A DNA stretch of 64,000 nucleotides, from contig NZ_CP025794.1 of the NCBI RefSeq assembly GCF_002906655.1, forward strand, positions 806,001 through 870,000, given 5' to 3'. This stretch comes from Vibrio hyugaensis (GTDB lineage: Bacteria > Pseudomonadota > Gammaproteobacteria > Enterobacterales > Vibrionaceae). Below, piece by piece: positions 58,939-64,000 of the stretch; position 1 is the first letter of the stretch, and each line of letters opens with the position of its first letter. The position numbers and the translations under genes were made by a program. Under the pieces are notes generated by a model. That model had not been told where the DNA came from. It saw nothing but the letters and a program-made list of their open reading frames with translations, and did not search any database.

Positions 58939-60195
58939 TTACGGACGTTGAAACGTCATATGAACAGCACTGATGGTTCGAGCTAAAAAGCCCCCTTCAC
59001 AGTAGCTCAAGTAGTAACGCCACATGCGTACAAATCGGTCATCGTAGCCAAAGCTTCTGACTTCATGCTCTGCTTGATTGAATCGGAAATGCCATTCATT
59101 AAGCGTTTTCGCATAATCCAGGCCGATATCGAACAAATCTCGAGTCACCAAATCACTGTGCTTGGTTGTCGCTTGTGTTAACGATGTTACCGAAGGTAGA
59201 AAGCCCCCAGGGAAAATGTACTTTTGAATAAAATCGACGTTATTGCTGTAGTAATCGTAACGCTGGTCAGCAATAGTTATCGCTTGAATGGCCATCAAAC
59301 CACCGGACTTCAGCAAAGATTCACATTTCTTAATGTACGACGGCAAGAACTGTTTACCGACCGCTTCGATCATTTCAATAGAAACCAACTTATCGTACGT
59401 TCCGGTTAAGTTTCTATAATCTTCTTTCAGCAACGTTACTTTGTCTGTTAAGCCACGCTCTTTGATTTTCTGCTCAGCGTAAGCATGTTGCTCTTCAGAG
59501 ATAGTTGTCGTCGTAACTTTACAACCGTATTGCTCCGCCATGTAGATCGCCATAGCGCCCCACCCTGTGCCAATCTCGATAACATGATCGCTAGGTTTGA
59601 GTTCGAGCTGCTGGCACAAACGATCCATCTTATTGATTTGTGCCTGTTCCAATGAGTCGCTCTCTTGGTTATAGAGTGCTGATGAATACAGCATGTTGGT
59701 GTCAAGAAATGCTTCATAGAGATTATTACCCAAATCGTAATGTGCGTGTATATTCTTGCGCGAATTTTCTTGAGAGTTTCGGTTTGTCCAGTGACTGAAT
59801 TTATACAATATCTTAGTCAACCAACTGCCTTGTTCTTCAAGTCTATCGAGGGCTCGCATGTTGAGCGCCATTAGCTTCATCAGTGCAGTCAAATCTGGGC
59901 TATCCCACCAGCCGTCCATGTAAGCTTCACCCGCTGCGATGCTCCCGCCTTGCAAAATGCGGGAGTAAAAACCAGGATGCTTCACCTCTATCGTTGCGAC
60001 AACGGGCGAACCTTTGTAATCACCATTTGGTGTAGAAAATCTCTCACTGCGCTCGGTTGTTTCTGTCTTGAAGCTTTCAATCACGGTTAAGCAGCCGATT
60101 TCCATTTTCTGTAGACACTGAAAAAGAACCCCACGAGCCGCTTTTTGTGTCGTCGTCAATTCTCGCGGCATCGCCATAGAAGTCGTGTTTAACAT
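58939..60195 (-). CDS. Cyclopropane-fatty-acid-synthase-family methyltransferase
   Basis: This SAM-dependent enzyme modifies unsaturated acyl chains of phospholipids. It is 418 residues. The SAM-binding motif VIEIGTGWGAMAIYMAEQYG lies near residue 203, and family motifs NIHAHYDLGNNLYEAFLDTNMLYSSALY (near 148), FPGGFLPS and the C-terminal RMWRYYLSYCEGGFLART are present. It could make cyclopropane or methyl-branched (furan-precursor) acyl chains; sequence alone does not decide. It overlaps the DUF1365 gene by seven bases. Confidence 0.92.
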   Translation of the reverse strand: MLNTTSMAMPRELTTTQKAARGVLFQCLQKMEIGCLTVIESFKTETTERSERFSTPNGDYKGSPVVATIEVKHPGFYSRILQGGSIAAGEAYMDGWWDSPDLTALMKLMALNMRALDRLEEQGSWLTKILYKFSHWTNRNSQENSRKNIHAHYDLGNNLYEAFLDTNMLYSSALYNQESDSLEQAQINKMDRLCQQLELKPSDHVIEIGTGWGAMAIYMAEQYGCKVTTTTISEEQHAYAEQKIKERGLTDKVTLLKEDYRNLTGTYDKLVSIEMIEAVGKQFLPSYIKKCESLLKSGGLMAIQAITIADQRYDYYSNNVDFIQKYIFPGGFLPSVTSLTQATTKHSDLVTRDLFDIGLDYAKTLNEWHFRFNQAEHEVRSFGYDDRFVRMWRYYLSYCEGGFLARTISAVHMTFQRP

Positions 60196-61007
60196 GCAGA
60201 GTTCTCCTTGTGCTTATTATTTTTCTCGTCTTCACTCACTTGCTCAGGTTCCGCTGTGTCTGGTTGAGCATACTTAGGGTGTGAGTAAAAAGGCGCGCCT
60301 TTAATCCAGAGTTTTAATGCGTGCCAATAAATGCCAACCATTACTTTTACCGTTTGAATCGGTGTAACGATCAAGCACTTAAGTAAGCTTTTACTCAAAA
60401 AAGGTTGCCCTTTCATCGCCATCGTCGCGTCAAAGTGTTTTTCACCTTTGTGACACTCGAGATGGATATTAAGTTTGTCGGTCAACGGTTTTATCTTCCA
60501 ATGGTAACGCTGGTCGATAGGGTTAAATGGCGAGACGTGAAATGCTTTGTCTTGTTCCCAGCCAAAGTGTTCATCATCCTTATCCGCAGCAACCGCGTAA
60601 TAATGGCATTCATTCCAAGGGGTATTGCTCACTTCTGCGAGAAGGTACTGCCATTCGCCTTTATCATCGTAAACGTAGTAAAAGTTCACAGGGCTGAAAT
60701 AAAGACCGAGATAGCGCAAGTGGCAAACAGCGATAACTTTCCCCGAACAACGAACACCGGTTAATGCTTCAACTTTGTTTTGTACTGCTGATTTAATGCA
60801 ACCTTCACCAATGTAATCGCTGCGCTTGAAACGAGCCCAGTGCCACCAACGTGAACCAAAGCCCCATACATTCTTCTCTAGCTCGACAAGCTCATCGACA
60901 TCAATCGCAGGCATGAACAGAGAGTAGTTCAGTTCATGCTTAACTGGGGTAAATCGGCGATGACGAACATTGCCAATAAATAATCTGCTGTTCAACTCGC
61001 TCCCCAT
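60189..61007 (-). CDS. DUF1365 protein, membrane-lipid cluster
   Basis: The product is 272 residues from the ATG at 61007 (MGSELNSRLFIGNVRHRRFTPVKHELNY), one base after the stop of the upstream gene; the frame extends to 61040 but overlaps that gene. Typical DUF1365 motifs are PVNFYYVYD, AEVSNTPWNECHYY, KAFHVSPFNPIDQRYHW and a long C terminus. There is no classical signal peptide; the charged C-terminal tail ends in Glu/Lys-rich residues. Function unknown; it is a constant partner of the FAD enzyme and the Cfa-like enzyme. Confidence 0.88.
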   Translation of the reverse strand: MGSELNSRLFIGNVRHRRFTPVKHELNYSLFMPAIDVDELVELEKNVWGFGSRWWHWARFKRSDYIGEGCIKSAVQNKVEALTGVRCSGKVIAVCHLRYLGLYFSPVNFYYVYDDKGEWQYLLAEVSNTPWNECHYYAVAADKDDEHFGWEQDKAFHVSPFNPIDQRYHWKIKPLTDKLNIHLECHKGEKHFDATMAMKGQPFLSKSLLKCLIVTPIQTVKVMVGIYWHALKLWIKGAPFYSHPKYAQPDTAEPEQVSEDEKNNKHKENSAC

Positions 61008-61008
61008 A

Positions 61009-62319
61009 TCATGCCGCGCCTTTTTCAAAAGGAACCACATTTTGATAGCGGTACTTTTCTTCCAAGCCTTTCACTACGTCAAGTGCACTACGTACACCAT
61101 CTTCATGGAATCCGTTGTACCAATAAGCGCCACAGAACCAAGAGCTTTGCTTTCCTTGTATCTCATCTTTGCGCTGCTGCGCTGCTATCGACTCCGTGGT
61201 AAATACAGGATGATGATAAGTGAATGAGCGTAGAATCTTGTTTGGGTTGATTTGATTGCTACTGTTCAACGTTACGCAAAACGTATGCTCTGATTGAACG
61301 TGCTGAAGAATGTTCATGTTATAAGTCAGCGAAGGTAGACGTTGCTGCTCGCCGTCACTGCCATCCAACAAATAGTTCCATGCCGCCCACGCCGCTTTAC
61401 GTTTTGGCAACAAACTGGTGTCCGTGTGTAAAACCACTTCATTCGCTTGATAAGTCATATTACCCAAGATATCTTGTTCTAGAGGCGAGATTTCATTGAG
61501 CATTCTCATCGCTTGATCACTGTGACAAGCGAAGATAACGTCATCAAACCAATACGTCTCACCATGTACCTGAACACCAACACCGTTGTCACTCCTAACG
61601 ACTTTCTCAACCGGGCTATTGAGTCTAATTTTATCTGCAAAGCCTTTGGTCAATGGTGGGATGTAAGCGCGCGAACCACCTTTTATTACATACCATTGCG
61701 GTCGGTTCGTCACATCTAACAAACCGTGGTTTAAGAAGAAACGTAAGAAGAACATGAGTGGAAACGCACGCATGTCCGCTAACGTCGACGACCAAATAGC
61801 GGCGCCCATCGGCAATATATAATTGTCAGAAAAGAAAGGGCTGAATTTGTGCTCGTCAAGAAACTCGCCCAGCGTTTGTGAATTTGTTGATTGTTCATTG
61901 GCAAAACGTTTTGCCAACTTGTTGAAGCGAAGTATTTCGAAAATGAAACGATAAAATTTAGGGTTTGCCCAGTTACGCTTTTGCGCAAACAACGTTGAAA
62001 CCGTATGGCCGTTATACTCTAACCCATTACTGTCATTTCGTACGCTGAAACTCATTTGTGTTGGTAACCCTTCCACACCTATCTCGTTCATCATTTGGAT
62101 GAAATTAGGGTAAGTCCGGTCGTTGTAAACGATAAACCCAGTATCAATAGCGTAGTCTTTGCCAGCGACGTTCACATCGACAGTGGCGGTGTGTCCACCA
62201 ATGTAGTCGTTGGCCTCAAATAACGTCACGTCATGTTCTTTGTGTAAGTAGTAACCGCAAGTCAGGCCAGAAATACCCGTTCCAATAATCGCGACTTTTT
62301 TTCTTCCTACCGTGTTCAT
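61009..62319 (-). CDS. FAD-dependent amine-oxidase-like protein
   Basis: The product is 436 residues. The N-terminal dinucleotide-binding motif is KKVAIIGTGISGLTCGYYL (GxGxxG) with FEANDYIGGHTATVDV and DTGFIVYNDRTYPNF following. The C-terminal part closes with CGAYWYNGFHEDGVRSALDVV, which binds FAD again. The family is annotated as NAD(P)/FAD-dependent oxidoreductase, related to amine oxidases and desaturases. In this context it is a candidate for oxidising the modified acyl chains made by the Cfa-like enzyme. It is 12 bases after the SDR gene. Confidence 0.88.
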   Translation of the reverse strand: MNTVGRKKVAIIGTGISGLTCGYYLHKEHDVTLFEANDYIGGHTATVDVNVAGKDYAIDTGFIVYNDRTYPNFIQMMNEIGVEGLPTQMSFSVRNDSNGLEYNGHTVSTLFAQKRNWANPKFYRFIFEILRFNKLAKRFANEQSTNSQTLGEFLDEHKFSPFFSDNYILPMGAAIWSSTLADMRAFPLMFFLRFFLNHGLLDVTNRPQWYVIKGGSRAYIPPLTKGFADKIRLNSPVEKVVRSDNGVGVQVHGETYWFDDVIFACHSDQAMRMLNEISPLEQDILGNMTYQANEVVLHTDTSLLPKRKAAWAAWNYLLDGSDGEQQRLPSLTYNMNILQHVQSEHTFCVTLNSSNQINPNKILRSFTYHHPVFTTESIAAQQRKDEIQGKQSSWFCGAYWYNGFHEDGVRSALDVVKGLEEKYRYQNVVPFEKGAA

Positions 62320-62331
62320 GCTTCTTCCTTC

Positions 62332-63057
62332 TTATGATACGAGTTTTGCGGTGAGCCGAGCTTGCCAGCTGTATGGAAGCAACGAGATAAAACGTAATAT
62401 TCCGGTGAATCTCGCTGGGAAATAAATATGGCTTTTGCCTGCATCCAATTGTTTTCTGATGGCTTCAGAAGCCTGATTGACCGAGATAATCATTGGCATA
62501 TCAAACGTGTTTTTGTCTGTTAAAGGGGTCTCTACAAAGCCGGGAAATACGGTTACGACTTTGATGCCTTTCGCTTTCAAATCTACGGCAAGCGTGCGTG
62601 CGAAATAACTGACAGCAGCTTTCGATGCTCCGTAGGCTTCAGCGCGAGGCAGCGCGATTTCAGAGGCAATAGAGCCGACGATCACAACACGGTGGCCACG
62701 TTCGAATTGCGACTGGCACGCTTCGACACAATTCGCGACACCAACGACATTAACGTTCATAACACGCGCCATAAGTTGTGCATCTACCAAACCGTCATCC
62801 ATATATTCACAGTCACCCGCATTAAACATCCATGTCTCGGGGGTAAACGGCAACGCATTGAGTGCGGTCTGTGTTTGTTCATAGTCAGTTATATCAAATC
62901 GCAATGTAGCGATATTTTGAGATGAAGCTTCTAGCTCTGACAGAACCGCTTGATTCCGACCACAAGCGATCACCTTCCATCCAGCTAGGGCGTAATCGAG
63001 TGCGAGTTGTTTGCCGATACCCGACGTTGCTCCAGTTATCAAAACCGACTCTGTCAT
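62332..63057 (-). CDS. Short-chain dehydrogenase/reductase
   Basis: The product is 241 residues. The cofactor motif is ITGATSGIGKQLA at residues 7-19 (TGxxxGIG), NAGDCEY marks the NAG segment, and the catalytic Ser and YxxxK are visible in VGSIASEIALPRAEAYGASKAAVSYF (near residue 130-145). It overlaps the NTF2-like gene by four bases (ATGA). The substrate is not known; in related clusters this SDR goes with the Cfa-like gene. Confidence 0.9.
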   Translation of the reverse strand: MTESVLITGATSGIGKQLALDYALAGWKVIACGRNQAVLSELEASSQNIATLRFDITDYEQTQTALNALPFTPETWMFNAGDCEYMDDGLVDAQLMARVMNVNVVGVANCVEACQSQFERGHRVVIVGSIASEIALPRAEAYGASKAAVSYFARTLAVDLKAKGIKVVTVFPGFVETPLTDKNTFDMPMIISVNQASEAIRKQLDAGKSHIYFPARFTGILRFISLLPYSWQARLTAKLVS

Positions 63058-63473
63058 TGCCCTAACCTCTGTTTAATGGTTCTCACTACTGACCCTAGCA
63101 AAGGTAAGTTTTCATAAAGCATCTCACCCAAATCGAAATAGTCTCGGTGATAAATAACCTGCCCCTCGCAAAATTTAAGATGCGATACGCCGTTAACAAG
63201 GATCGGGGCGCCTTTCTGCAACTTTGGATGCTGAAGATCCATCGTCCATGTCAAGAACCCAGTTTCTCCAACTTGTTGGTGATCATGAATAACAAAGTCG
63301 CAGCGTATTACATTGGAATATAGCGACTGAAAATAATCAGAAAGCGCAGGCCATCCCTCTAGGCGATGAGCAGCATCTTCAAACACCACATCCTGGTGGT
63401 ATACCCCTTCAAGCAAGTGCAAATTCGCTTTGCTCAACTTCTGATATATGTTGCCAACTGACTGAATGTCCAT
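63054..63473 (-). CDS. NTF2/SnoaL-like small protein
   Basis: The product is 139 residues with the NTF2-like fold: YQKLSKANLHLLEGVYHQDVVFEDAAHRLEGWPALSDYFQSLY, then WTMDLQHPKLQKGAPILVNGVSHLKF and an HRDYFDLGEML ending. It has no signal peptide. It is the first gene of the eight-gene cluster, with AGGAGTATAGAA before its ATG, and its promoter region carries the TGTACA repeats. Function unknown; it may bind a lipid or serve as an isomerase-like accessory protein. Confidence 0.83.
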   Translation of the reverse strand: MDIQSVGNIYQKLSKANLHLLEGVYHQDVVFEDAAHRLEGWPALSDYFQSLYSNVIRCDFVIHDHQQVGETGFLTWTMDLQHPKLQKGAPILVNGVSHLKFCEGQVIYHRDYFDLGEMLYENLPLLGSVVRTIKQRLGQ

Positions 63474-63501
63474 TTCTATACTCCTACGCTACTTCAACAG
63501 T

Positions 63502-63568
63502 TGTACAAAATTATTATATGTACAAGATAGACCAAACAAGAAAAGTTGTACAAAAATATTTTTGTATA
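63502..63568 (-). promoter_or_regulatory. Promoter with two TGTACA-type inverted repeats
   Basis: One pair is TGTACA-N11-TGTACA (63502-63524), which encloses a minus-strand TATAAT (63518-63513) as -10. The second pair is TGTACA-N10-TGTATA (63547-63568), upstream. The -35 region is poor (TTCTTG or TCTTGT), consistent with a promoter that needs an activator. Such paired TGTACA motifs resemble operators of MerR-type light regulators (LitR/CarH class); the match to that class is inference. Confidence 0.5.
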
Positions 63569-63625
63569 ACTTTGTTTCTGTAGAGTGATACGTGATGAAG
63601 TACGGTAGCGATCAACAGACACAAA

Positions 63626-63655
63626 AAAAGGCTTGGTTAAAAAACCAAGCCTTTT
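63626..63655. terminator. Terminator of htpX
   Basis: AAAAGGCTTGGTT and AACCAAGCCTTTT enclose AAAA, with long A and T runs. Confidence 0.88.
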
Positions 63656-63695
63656 CATAGGATTAACTATTTATCTGCTGAATAATTACGAGCAG

Positions 63696-64000
63696 TTAGT
63701 ATTGTTGGCTACGAAGTGCAGCAATGCGCTTGTCTAGTGGTGGGTGGCTCATAAGAAGCTCTGTGATAGATTGCTTACCATTGATACCAAACGCCATCAT
63801 TGTGCCGTCTAGTTGAGATTCATGGCTCATCTTCAAGCGCTCAAGCGCAGCAATCATCTTCTCTTTACCGACCAATTGAGCAGCACCCGCATCAGCGTGG
63901 AATTCACGGTGACGGCTGTACCACATGGTTAGGAAGCTTGCTAGGAAACCGAATACCAGTTCTAGCACCATTGAAATACCAAAGTACACCATCATGTTAG
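63696..64000 (-). CDS. htpX: Protease HtpX, C-terminal part (runs off the window)
   Basis: This inner-membrane zinc metalloprotease takes part in quality control of membrane proteins. Only about the last 100 residues are in the window. They include a transmembrane segment ([17 protein letters not shown]), the [14 protein letters not shown] motif with the third zinc ligand Glu, and the C terminus [20 protein letters not shown]. The HEXXH motif lies outside. The gene is 5'-partial because it continues beyond 64000. Confidence 0.93.
   Translation of the reverse strand, partial: NMMVYFGISMVLELVFGFLASFLTMWYSRHREFHADAGAAQLVGKEKMIAALERLKMSHESQLDGTMMAFGINGKQSITELLMSHPPLDKRIAALRSQQY

Overview
This window reads as chromosome 1 of a Vibrio, most likely of the Harveyi clade (parahaemolyticus/alginolyticus type). 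The support is the content and order of genes: hisGDCBHAFI with a lysine riboswitch-controlled nhaC-type gene and hns beside it, pspF-pspABC next to sapABCDF, torECA, a PACE exporter with a divergent LysR gene, and moderate GC with AT-rich promoters. About 57 protein genes are supported, nearly all ordinary core genes, plus one insertion sequence. No tRNA, rRNA, CRISPR or prophage was seen.

Layout. 0-5 kb: metC, a secreted lipase with its foldase, and a lipoprotein gene broken by an 11-bp tandem duplication. 5-11 kb: tag and a three-gene RND efflux operon (two adaptors and one pump). 11-19 kb: the phage-shock genes pspABC divergent from pspF, then sapABCDF. 19-24 kb: a DUF2750 protein, manganese pyrophosphatase ppaC, a divergent ArsP_2-type metal exporter with a Fur box between them, and a GH36 alpha-galactosidase. 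24-28 kb: torECA (TMAO respiration), including a 59-codon torE. 28-31 kb: fetB, an inverted pair of perfect DnaA boxes, a 45-codon gene, focA and a TIGR02647-type protein. 31-32.5 kb: an IS50-like IS4-family element inserted in the loop of a bidirectional terminator. 32.6-41 kb: PACE exporter/LysR pair, sugar-nucleotide-epimerase-like protein, YdcF, tdk, cysS, ppiB, lpxH, an EAL-HDOD protein and ychJ. 41-48.7 kb: the complete his operon with its leader peptide and attenuator. 48.9-57 kb: the NhaC-family probable lysine transporter with its riboswitch, hns, gsk, a small conserved protein, mnmA, hflD and purB, with PurR operators before gsk and purB. 57-63.5 kb: an eight-gene membrane-lipid cluster (NTF2-like, SDR, FAD amine-oxidase-like, DUF1365, Cfa-like methyltransferase, DUF2878, chalcone-isomerase-like, DUF3833). 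The window ends inside htpX.

How the genes work together. The psp and sap blocks both concern the inner membrane and sit together as in other gammaproteobacteria. torECA plus focA suit anaerobic life. The 63.5-57 kb cluster is the most intriguing: its gene set resembles light or singlet-oxygen responsive lipid-modification clusters of other proteobacteria, and its promoter carries two TGTACA-type inverted repeats, one straddling the -10. Several control elements are readable directly: a sigma-54 promoter for pspA, a his attenuator, a lysine riboswitch, PurR boxes and a Fur box. The signs of recent change are the insertion sequence (with 10-bp target duplication and a frameshifted transposase) and the frameshifted lipoprotein gene.
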